Assembly (NCBI GenBank): GCA_003454975.1
Contig: DMST01000415.1
Span: 17,230-23,088 of the forward strand
DNA from: Cytophagales bacterium
GTDB lineage: Bacteria > Bacteroidota > Bacteroidia > Cytophagales > Cyclobacteriaceae
Length of the DNA stretch: 5,859 nucleotides
Reading direction: 5' to 3'
Positions 1-5,859 of this stretch are shown in pieces; the first letter of the stretch is position 1; every line of letters starts with the position of its first letter. The notes beneath the pieces are model-generated. The model was given only the letters and a program-made list of their open reading frames with translations. It did not search any database and was not told the origin of the DNA. A program made the translations under genes and the position numbers.

Positions 1-1
1 C

Positions 2-2446
2 CGCCGCTTTCGCCGAGATGTACTGTTACTCTTCCGACCCGGAATCATTCGTTCGCCTTCTTTTCGTCAACAACTCAATGTATTGGACATGTTACAACAC
101 GCCTTATTGATGGCTTTTCGTGGCTTTCGCCGCCAGAAAAGCACTTTCTTGATCAACCTGATCGGGCTCTCGCTGGGTATAGCGGCGGCCTTTATGATTT
201 ACCTGTGGGTACAGGATGAATACAATGTAGACCAGTACCATGCGCAGGATGGACAGCTATACCTGATGAAGGAGCATCAGGTGATGGCCGATGGTATTCG
301 CACCCAATCCGGCACCCCTCCTCCCCTAGCCCGGACTATGGCCGATGAGCTGCCCGAAGTAAAGGCATCCGTGGATATAGGCTGGCCCCTGGAAGTGACC
401 CTAACGGTAGGGGAAGAAAATTTCAAATCCACGGGTCGCTACGTAGGGGCCCAGATTTTTGATGTGTTTACCATTCCTTTGGTAGCCGGTAGCGCCGATG
501 GGGTCATGACCGATCCTACGACGATCATGCTGTCAGCATCGCTAGCCCGTACCCTATTTGAGAGCCCAGAGGCTGCTATTGGAAAAACGGTGGCCCAAGG
601 AGAACGCTCTTACAATGTGGCCGGAGTATTTGAAGATTTGCCCGCTCAATCCACCCTGGATTTTGAATTCTTGCTTACCATGGAAGAGGCCCTGGCTACC
701 AATGCGTGGCTCACGGACTTATGGGGTTCCAATTTTTTCGGCACTGCGGTGGTGTTTCATGAGGGTACAAACATCGAAGCCTTCAATGAGAAAATAGAAA
801 TGTTTGTGGTAGAACACGGGGGCGAAGAGCAAGTACGCCTCTTTGCCAGTAAATATTCTGAGGAGTATTTGTATAGCAAGTGGGAAAACGGTCAGCGGGC
901 TGGAGGCCGCATTGAATACGTACGCTTGTTTACCATCGTTTCTTTCTTCATCATTCTTATTGCCTGTATCAACTTTATCAACCTATCTACGGCACGCATA
1001 GCCCGACGGTTGAAGGAGGTAGGAGTGAAAAAAGCAGTTGGCGCCAGCCGGGGGGCCCTGATCTTTCAGTTTCTGGGAGAGTCGTTGTTGATGGTTTTCC
1101 TAGCCACCGTGATCGCCATCGTATTGGTAACCCTGTTACTACCCGAGTTCAATGTGATCACCGGCAAACAGCTGTCCCTTACCGTGACCACCGATTTCGT
1201 CACCATGGCCCTCACGGTACTGTTGGGTACCGGAATCATATCCGGGCTTTACCCCGCCCTTCACTACTCGGGTTTCCAGCCCTACAACGTGCTGAAATCC
1301 GGTACCGGAAGCAGTCTACGTCAGGCCTGGGCGCGCCAAGGTTTGGTAGTCTTCCAGTTTGCCCTGTCGGTCATCTTAATTGTATCCGCCATCGTAGTTT
1401 TTAGACAGATAGACTATACCCAAACCAAGAACCTGGGCTACAACAAGGACAACCTAGTGGTAGTAGACCTGAGTGACGTAGGTACGGAAAAGATGGGCAC
1501 TTACCTGGACGAAGTACGCCGACTACCGGGGGTACGCGGAGCGGCAGCCACCGGGCATGGCTTTGTGGAAGGTGGCGACCGCCGCAGTACCAGCGGACTC
1601 TCCTGGCCCGGCAAGGACCCAGAGGTAACGGTAGAAACTGAAATCATCCTGGTAGATGAGGGGCTAATTGAGCTCATGGAAATTGAAATGGCCACGGGAC
1701 GCTCCTTTGCGCATGCGCTACAGGATACCACGCCCCAGGTTATATTCAACCAAGCGGCCATCGATTTTATGGGTATGGAAGAACCCCTGGGCCAGCAGGT
1801 GAATGTATGGGGAGATGACATGGAGATCATCGGTGTAACCAAGGACTTTCACTACCTCTCTTTCCACACTCCGGTTACGCCACAGGCGTTCCTACTAGCG
1901 CCCAGATATTCGTCCTATGCCATGATCCGGATAGAGGCGGGTCAGGAACAGGCGGTACTAGCGAGTGTAGAATCTGTATTTGCAGATTTGTATCCGGATG
2001 GGCTTTTTGACTACACGTTCTTCGATGATACCTACCAAGCCCAATACGAGGCCGAGAAGCGCGTAGCCAAGTTGTCTAGCTACTTCACGGCGCTAGCCAT
2101 TCTTATCTCCTGCTTAGGACTGTTCGGATTGGCCTCCTTTACCGCCGAACGGCGCTTTAAAGAAATTGGGATCCGCAAACTATTGGGCTCTGGCGAGTGG
2201 CGGGTAGTACAATTGTTATCGGGCAGCTTCCTCAAAATGGTATTGATGGCGCTGGTTATCGCCATCCCAGTCAGCTATTTCTTCACCGACCGCTGGCTAG
2301 AGGGCTTTGCCTTCCGAATTGACCTGGAATGGTGGTTTTTTGTTGGGGCCGCCATCCTTACGCTTCTGATCACCGTCGGCACCATCGGCTTTCAGTTAAT
2401 TCGTGCCGCCCGAATCAAACCCATTGACTCGCTGCGGATTGAATAG
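2..2446 (+). CDS. FtsX/MacB-like ABC transporter permease with permease prefix domain, 5' end outside window
   Basis: This is an inner-membrane permease of the MacB/FtsX type, which works with a separate ATPase; its substrate is unknown. Codons are in phase from base 2 to the TAG at 2444-2446, giving 814 visible residues (numbered from base 2). Residues 1-29 contain RRFRRDVLLLFRPGIIRS, which resembles the end of the permease prefix domain seen in Cytophagales permeases, so I place the start upstream. TTG 83 and ATG 89 are internal candidates without a ribosome binding site. Hydrophobic helix 1 is near 48-70, followed by a MacB-like periplasmic domain (about 73-307), helices near 308-330, 359-381, 399-422 and 447-468, a second periplasmic domain (about 472-687), and helices near 692-715, 740-761 and 777-799. 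Each half has the cytoplasmic coupling motif after its first helix: RRLKEVGVKKAVGAS and RRFKEIGIRKLLGS. GVTKDFHYLSFH and the PIDSLRIE end are family-typical. No ATPase gene is visible. Family assignment is firm; substrate is not. Confidence 0.93.
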   Translation, partial: RRFRRDVLLLFRPGIIRSPSFRQQLNVLDMLQHALLMAFRGFRRQKSTFLINLIGLSLGIAAAFMIYLWVQDEYNVDQYHAQDGQLYLMKEHQVMADGIRTQSGTPPPLARTMADELPEVKASVDIGWPLEVTLTVGEENFKSTGRYVGAQIFDVFTIPLVAGSADGVMTDPTTIMLSASLARTLFESPEAAIGKTVAQGERSYNVAGVFEDLPAQSTLDFEFLLTMEEALATNAWLTDLWGSNFFGTAVVFHEGTNIEAFNEKIEMFVVEHGGEEQVRLFASKYSEEYLYSKWENGQRAGGRIEYVRLFTIVSFFIILIACINFINLSTARIARRLKEVGVKKAVGASRGALIFQFLGESLLMVFLATVIAIVLVTLLLPEFNVITGKQLSLTVTTDFVTMALTVLLGTGIISGLYPALHYSGFQPYNVLKSGTGSSLRQAWARQGLVVFQFALSVILIVSAIVVFRQIDYTQTKNLGYNKDNLVVVDLSDVGTEKMGTYLDEVRRLPGVRGAAATGHGFVEGGDRRSTSGLSWPGKDPEVTVETEIILVDEGLIELMEIEMATGRSFAHALQDTTPQVIFNQAAIDFMGMEEPLGQQVNVWGDDMEIIGVTKDFHYLSFHTPVTPQAFLLAPRYSSYAMIRIEAGQEQAVLASVESVFADLYPDGLFDYTFFDDTYQAQYEAEKRVAKLSSYFTALAILISCLGLFGLASFTAERRFKEIGIRKLLGSGEWRVVQLLSGSFLKMVLMALVIAIPVSYFFTDRWLEGFAFRIDLEWWFFVGAAILTLLITVGTIGFQLIRAARIKPIDSLRIE

Positions 2447-2451
2447 ATTCG

Positions 2452-2486
2452 ATTGACGGTTTTGGATTGACGAATGACGATTGGGG
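2452..2486 (+). repeat. Degenerate heptanucleotide repeat array, left arm
   Basis: Five 7-base units run in phase. Units 1 and 3 are exactly ATTGACG (2452-2458, 2466-2472), unit 4 is AATGACG (2473-2479), unit 5 is a diverged ATTGGGG, and unit 2 (2459-2465) is heavily diverged. The array starts six bases after the permease stop codon. It is the inverted counterpart of the array at 2575-2602, and the two share a perfect 13-base inverted repeat (2471-2483 with 2578-2590). The units are seen directly; any function is unknown. Confidence 0.6.
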
Positions 2487-2529
2487 TTCCGGAGAAAAGC
2501 TAACTAAGTCGCAGAATACTGATACACCC

Positions 2530-2573
2530 AAATAAAAAACGGAATGCAGGGAAGAGATATTTTCTCCCTGCAT
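2530..2573 (-). terminator. Intrinsic terminator of the SulP gene
   Basis: ATGCAGGGA (2544-2552) pairs perfectly with TCCCTGCAT (2565-2573). The stem can be extended inward by four pairs past a bulged A2553, leaving a 3-base loop (2558-2560). Read on the minus strand, the hairpin is followed after a short spacer by a T-rich tract with six consecutive T (complement of 2530-2540). This is the arrangement expected for Rho-independent termination about 30 bases past the SulP stop codon. On the plus strand no T run follows the hairpin, so it should not be a canonical terminator for the permease gene. Confidence 0.8.
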
Positions 2574-2574
2574 A

Positions 2575-2602
2575 CGTCAATCGTCATTCGCCTCTCGTCA
2601 AT
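2575..2602 (-). repeat. Degenerate heptanucleotide repeat array, right arm (inverted)
   Basis: Four 7-base units are in phase on the minus strand. Two are exactly ATTGACG (2596-2602 and 2575-2581), one is AATGACG (2582-2588) and one is diverged (2589-2595). The array ends two bases short of the SulP stop codon and touches the terminator hairpin on its other side. It mirrors the array at 2452-2486. Confidence 0.6.
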
Positions 2603-2604
2603 TA

Positions 2605-4134
2605 TCAGATTTTGTCGACTACCAACTTGTAGGTAGGATCTTCCAGCACATTCACTTCGATGAGCTCTTCGGCGTTCTTGAGCAGCTTGCGGCAATCGGG
2701 GCTTAGGTGCTGCAGGTGAACCCTCTTCCCTGCTTTCTGATATTTCTCGGTCACTTTATTGAGAGCCTCAATGGCGGACATATCAAATACGCGGCTCTCA
2801 GCAAAGTCGATGATAACCTCCTCCGGGTCATTCTTTACGTCAAACTTCTCGTTGAAAGTAGTAATGGAACCAAAGAACAACGGACCGTAGATCTCATAAT
2901 GCTTCACTCCGTTATCGTCGACGTGCTTACGAGCACGAATACGCACGGCACTGTCCCACGCGAATACTAAGGCGGAGATGATTACCCCTACCAGTACGGC
3001 CAAAGCCAGGTTGTGAAGGAAGATGGTTACCAACGTTACCAACACCATCACCAGCACGTCAGACTTAGGCATGCGCCGAAAGGTGCGCAAGCTAGCCCAC
3101 TCAAAGGTACCAATAGACACCATGATCATAACGCCAGTAAGGGCTGCCATGGGAACGCGTTCGATGAGAGGAGCACCAAACATGATAAATACCAGCAGCA
3201 TCACAGAAGCCACAATGCCGGATAGACGAGCTCGGGCACCGGATGAAATATTGATAAGACTCTGGCCGATCATGGCACAACCACCCATGCCAGAAAAGAA
3301 CCCGGAGAGCACGTTGGCAATGCCTTGAGCAACGGCTTCCTTGTTACCCCGGCCACGGGTTTGGGTAATTTCATCTACAATATTGAGGGTGAGCAAGCTT
3401 TCGATCAAACCTACCCCAGCCACTATACCCGCATAGGGAAGAATAATCTGAAACGACTCAAGGCTAAACGGTATCGCCGGAATATGGAACGGAGGGAAAC
3501 CTCCCTTGATGGAGGCAATATCGCCTACAGTGCGGGTGTCAATATCAAGGCCAAACACCAACCCAAAGACCACCAAAATTGCCACTAGAGAAGCAGGCAC
3601 GGCTTTGCTCAACTTAGGCAGGCCAAAGATGATACCCATAGTGAGCAGTACCAAGCCTAACATCACCCAGAGAGGAGTGCCAGAGAGCCAGCTGCCATCC
3701 GCTCCTTTGAACTGATCGAGCTGGGCCATAAAAATGACCACGGCCAGGCCATTGACAAAGCCAAAAATAACCGGTGAGGGTACCAGGCGCATGAGCTTTC
3801 CCAGCCGCAGAAATCCGGCTGCTACTTGCATAATACCCGCCAAAACTACCGTGGCAAACACGTACTCCACGCCATGGTCGGCCACCAAGGATACCAAAAC
3901 CACCGCAACAGCTCCGGTGGCACCGGAGATCATTCCTGGGCGGCCTCCTAGTATGGAGGTAACAAACCCCATCATGAAGGCTGCATATAAACCGGTAAGG
4001 GGAGAAAGCCCAGCAATGAGTGCAAAGGCAACTGCTTCTGGCACCAAGGCCAGGGCCACCGTAAGCCCAGAAAGAATCTCAATTCGGTAATCTACTTTTT
4101 GCCGAAAGTCAAACAGGTTTAGATACTTTTTCAT
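2605..4134 (-). CDS. SulP family inorganic anion transporter with C-terminal STAS domain
   Basis: This is a SulP/SLC26-family inner-membrane transporter, 509 residues from ATG 4134-4132 to TGA 2607-2605. Family members carry sulfate, bicarbonate, chloride or dicarboxylates; the substrate cannot be read here and no carbonic anhydrase or sulfur gene is adjacent. The first helix region shows GLTVALALVPEAVAFALIAG (23-42), followed by GLSPLTGLYAAF and the GGRPGMISGATGAV segment (63-76). The conserved mid-region lies at about 245-307, with ESLL (245-248), NKEAVAQGIAN (264-274) and SGARARLSGI (298-307). Many hydrophobic helices extend to about 395. The STAS domain spans about 411-505; its IIDFAESRVFDMSAIEAL stretch matches the strand-loop-helix that holds the regulatory serine in anti-sigma antagonists (here S453). 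The frame stays open upstream to a TTG at 4218, but MKKYLNLFDF at 4134 is a typical family N terminus and the added stretch would be coded by the leader hairpins, so I prefer 4134. No Shine-Dalgarno is evident. A terminator follows the gene. Confidence 0.95.
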   Translation of the reverse strand: MKKYLNLFDFRQKVDYRIEILSGLTVALALVPEAVAFALIAGLSPLTGLYAAFMMGFVTSILGGRPGMISGATGAVAVVLVSLVADHGVEYVFATVVLAGIMQVAAGFLRLGKLMRLVPSPVIFGFVNGLAVVIFMAQLDQFKGADGSWLSGTPLWVMLGLVLLTMGIIFGLPKLSKAVPASLVAILVVFGLVFGLDIDTRTVGDIASIKGGFPPFHIPAIPFSLESFQIILPYAGIVAGVGLIESLLTLNIVDEITQTRGRGNKEAVAQGIANVLSGFFSGMGGCAMIGQSLINISSGARARLSGIVASVMLLVFIMFGAPLIERVPMAALTGVMIMVSIGTFEWASLRTFRRMPKSDVLVMVLVTLVTIFLHNLALAVLVGVIISALVFAWDSAVRIRARKHVDDNGVKHYEIYGPLFFGSITTFNEKFDVKNDPEEVIIDFAESRVFDMSAIEALNKVTEKYQKAGKRVHLQHLSPDCRKLLKNAEELIEVNVLEDPTYKLVVDKI

Positions 4135-4145
4135 GAGAAAAGGGT

Positions 4146-4187
4146 GGCCTGAGGTCCAGGCCTCGCGCGTTGATTTAAAGCGCGCGA
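4146..4187 (-). promoter_or_regulatory. Two abutting stem-loops in the SulP leader
   Basis: TCGCGCG (4163-4169) pairs with CGCGCGA (4181-4187) around an 11-base AT-rich loop, and GGCCTG (4146-4151) pairs with CAGGCC (4157-4162) around a 5-base loop. The stems are perfect and touch without a gap. On the SulP mRNA they would lie just before the start, the nearer one 11 bases from the ATG and followed by a short U-rich stretch. They could modulate translation or transcript stability, or act as a weak attenuator. The structures are visible; the role is inference. No known riboswitch class was recognised. Confidence 0.5.
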
Positions 4188-4435
4188 AGGTAACGGAAAT
4201 CACCACAACCTTTCTCAAAAAAAGGTACTACTTTCATAGGCAACCATCAATCGTTACCAAAGCCGGAGGGAGTCAAGAAAGAATGTAACTAAGCAAAGAA
4301 AATTCAGCAAACTGGTAGAAACCAACTACCTTATTTTTCCAAGAACAGTTTTGATTTGTTGAATATCAAGTCCACATAAATAATCAACTCGACGAAAAGC
4401 TTGATTGCAAGGTGACGATACCGGCCATTATTAAA

Positions 4436-4443
4436 TACATTTG
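4436..4443 (+). promoter_or_regulatory. Candidate Bacteroidota -7 promoter element
   Basis: TACATTTG matches the TAnnTTTG consensus of the main Bacteroidota sigma factor. It would place the transcription start about 25-30 bases before the GTG at 4475, a sensible leader length, and so supports that start over later ones. A well-spaced -33 TTTG is not visible; TTG at 4405-4407 is too far away. This is a motif match only. Confidence 0.4.
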
Positions 4444-4474
4444 ACCACCACTAAAATTGAGATCCTACTGAAAC

Positions 4475-5859
4475 GTGAGCACAAACTATTCACCGGTGAA
4501 AGGCCTGTACGGTGCCACTGAGCCTGCAAAATATGCGGTTCGGATAAGATCGGTGGGGGTGCTAATGTTTATCCTGGTAGGAACTTTGGCTAATGGCCAA
4601 TCATCACGAACCATAACCATCCAACAGGAGCCCCTGGCTGCCGCAGGACTGCCATCCGTCTTCTTGCAGCAAGCTAGCCAACCGGGGTTCCCCTGGATAG
4701 GGCTACTTCTCCTGGTGCTCGTAGCAATCATCGGTTATTCTGTGCTGCGAGTACGCCAACTGCGTACGCGGCAACAGACCTTGGAAACTCAAGTAATAGA
4801 GCAAACTCGCCAGCTAAACCGGGCCTACAACCAAGCCAGCCAACAAAAGGAGGAGCTTTCCAGCATCCGGGATCAGCTTTCGCAACTGGCCGACCGGTTC
4901 CACATGATTCATTATATCGACCGGGCGATTATGAGTATGAACGACTCCTCTATCGAGGCGACGTTTCGAGGAACCCTCACGGAGGTACAAACCTACTTGA
5001 AGGCGCGTTGGGTCACCATTGTGCTGTTCGATTGGGAGCGAGAGGTGTTTTATCTGTTTGCCAGTACCGGATCAGAAATGATGCCTCCGCCGGACTTGGG
5101 GTTTCCATTGGATACGGTGGAAGGACTGGATCTGCTTAGAAAACATGAGCCATGGCAGGTAGATGATATTCAAACGCGAGAAGCGTTGTCTCCATTGGAC
5201 CAACGGTTGACAGATTTAGGACTACGGTCTTATCGGGTGCAGCCATTGCTGGCCGCAGGCCAATTGATAGGGGCCTTGACGGTGGCCTATCCGCAACCTC
5301 AGCCGTTTGTACCGCTTATTCTGGAAGTACTAGAGGAAATCACCCCTGGCCTGGCTTCCTCAGTAGTACAAATACAGCTTCAGCGCCAGCTGAAACAGCG
5401 CAACCGAGACATCACCGCCAGTATAGAATATGCCAAGAACCTGCAATCCTGGATGTTGGCTTCTGACCAACAATTGAAAGCCTGTCTGCAAGACTATTTT
5501 ATCTTCTTCCAACCGCGAGATGGTGTGAGTGGAGACTTCTATTGGATGGAGGTGATAGACGATACGGCCTACCTAGCGGTGGCAGACTGCACCGGCCACG
5601 GGGTGCCGGGGGCCATGATGAGTGTGATGGGGAGTGGCGCCTTATCGAAGGTGATCGTAGATGAGGGCCTGACCGATACCGCCGAAATTCTGGATCGTAC
5701 CCGAGAGATAGTAGTGAAACGCCAATCTCGAAACGGGAAGTCGGCCACTGAGGCTATGGACATCTCATTGGTTGCTTTCAACCGAACAGCCCAAACCCTG
5801 CGGTGGAGCGGGGCCTTCAATCCCCTTTGGCTGGTAAACCCCGCACGCAAGGCTACCCG
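4475..5859 (+). CDS. Membrane-anchored SpoIIE/PP2C-type serine phosphatase with GAF-like domain, 3' end outside window
   Basis: This is a probable signalling phosphatase that dephosphorylates serine or threonine on a partner protein at the inner membrane. The frame is open from the stop at 4469-4471 to the window end, with 461 full codons from GTG 4475. Residues 22-42 (arginines, then a hydrophobic run ending LANGQ) look like a signal peptide or first helix. A second helix is near 73-91, a Q/E/R-rich coiled coil near 95-142, and a GAF-like sensor near 150-300. A linker helix (300-330) with ASIEYAKNLQSWML leads into the SpoIIE domain. Metal-binding aspartates are visible in VSGDFYW (D354), VADCTGHGVPGA (D371) and EAMDISL (D429). 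WSGAFNPLWLV (444-454) is also family-typical; the last stretch of the domain is missing. The start is uncertain: GTG 4475 keeps the arginines before the hydrophobic run and fits the promoter match, while ATG 4565 would begin inside that run. The periplasmic stretch between the helices is only about 30 residues, so sensing is probably cytoplasmic. SulP is divergent. Confidence 0.9.
   Translation, partial: MSTNYSPVKGLYGATEPAKYAVRIRSVGVLMFILVGTLANGQSSRTITIQQEPLAAAGLPSVFLQQASQPGFPWIGLLLLVLVAIIGYSVLRVRQLRTRQQTLETQVIEQTRQLNRAYNQASQQKEELSSIRDQLSQLADRFHMIHYIDRAIMSMNDSSIEATFRGTLTEVQTYLKARWVTIVLFDWEREVFYLFASTGSEMMPPPDLGFPLDTVEGLDLLRKHEPWQVDDIQTREALSPLDQRLTDLGLRSYRVQPLLAAGQLIGALTVAYPQPQPFVPLILEVLEEITPGLASSVVQIQLQRQLKQRNRDITASIEYAKNLQSWMLASDQQLKACLQDYFIFFQPRDGVSGDFYWMEVIDDTAYLAVADCTGHGVPGAMMSVMGSGALSKVIVDEGLTDTAEILDRTREIVVKRQSRNGKSATEAMDISLVAFNRTAQTLRWSGAFNPLWLVNPARKAT

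Larger units (their letters stand above)
4135..4474. other. Divergent intergenic region between the SulP and SpoIIE-like genes
   Basis: This 340-base stretch separates two divergently transcribed genes and must hold both promoters. On the SulP side it contains the two leader stem-loops (4146-4187). On the phosphatase side there is a match to the Bacteroidota -7 element (4436-4443). I found no exact TAnnTTTG match on the minus strand for SulP; the closest, the complement of 4293-4300, has one mismatch and no well-spaced -33 element. The middle (about 4190-4430) is AT-richer than the genes around it and shows no convincing coding frame, RNA gene or operator. Confidence 0.6.

Noticed and set aside
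78..80. ATG just upstream of the permease's internal start candidates
   Set aside because: It is out of frame with the permease reading frame.
1501..1842. 113-codon open frame on the minus strand inside the permease gene
   Set aside because: It is antisense to a well-supported coding region, its translation is low-complexity Ser/Pro/Thr-rich, and it resembles no family. It is a shadow frame.
2707..4090. Several plus-strand open frames (up to 118 codons) across the SulP gene
   Set aside because: They are antisense shadows of a strongly conserved transporter, with compositions that look like reverse-complement membrane codons.
4135..4218. N-terminal extension of the SulP protein starting from a TTG at 4218
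   Set aside because: The extra 28 residues do not look like a SulP N terminus, the start is a weak TTG without a ribosome binding site, and the segment is occupied by two perfect stem-loops. ATG 4134 gives a typical family start.
4314..4338. Small hairpin (GGTAG/CTACC, 7-base loop) followed by a T-rich run on the plus strand
   Set aside because: The stem is only five pairs with a large loop, and no plus-strand gene ends upstream that would need a terminator here. Probably chance.
4486..4731. Minus-strand 81-codon open frame near the start of the phosphatase gene
   Set aside because: It overlaps the N-terminal coding region of the plus-strand phosphatase and has no recognisable features.
4846..4857. 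Strong Shine-Dalgarno-like AAGGAGGAG within the phosphatase gene
   Set aside because: It encodes Lys-Glu-Glu in the coiled coil, and no start codon follows at suitable spacing, so an internal translation start is unlikely.
5569..5850. Minus-strand 93-codon open frame at the right end
   Set aside because: It is antisense to the conserved SpoIIE catalytic motifs, which are unmistakable on the plus strand.

Overview
The window looks like chromosomal DNA of a member of the Bacteroidota, most likely the Cytophagales or Saprospirales side of the phylum. The evidence is a stand-alone two-domain FtsX/MacB-type permease of the kind expanded in that phylum, a SpoIIE-type phosphatase with the Bacteroidota flavour of motifs (VSGDFYW, ADCTGHGVPGA), the general lack of Shine-Dalgarno sequences before starts, and a match to the Bacteroidota -7 promoter element (TAnnTTTG). 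Base composition is close to balanced. There are no rRNA or tRNA genes, insertion sequences, CRISPR arrays or phage genes. The window holds three protein genes, two of them cut by its edges.

Layout. From the left edge to 2446 (+) runs an FtsX-like ABC permease whose reading frame is open to the first base. The residues before the first ATG look like the end of a permease prefix domain, so its true start lies outside the window. A 158-base convergent gap (2447-2604) holds an intrinsic terminator for the opposite-strand gene, bracketed by two inverted arrays of a degenerate 7-base repeat (ATTGACG/AATGACG). From 4134 down to 2605 (-) lies a SulP-family anion transporter with a C-terminal STAS domain; two abutting GC-rich stem-loops stand just upstream of its start. 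After a divergent intergenic region (4135-4474) comes a membrane-anchored protein with a coiled coil, a GAF-like domain and a SpoIIE/PP2C serine phosphatase domain (4475 to the right edge, +). It is missing its 3' end, so it is easy to overlook as a closed ORF.

How the genes relate. They do not form an operon: the first two converge and the last two diverge. The one possible functional link is that SpoIIE-type phosphatases classically act on phosphoserines in STAS domains, and the divergent neighbour carries a STAS domain with a serine in roughly the right place. This is a hypothesis only. I see no clear novel defence, mobile or biosynthetic system. The most unusual sequence structure is the inverted heptad-repeat pair around the terminator.
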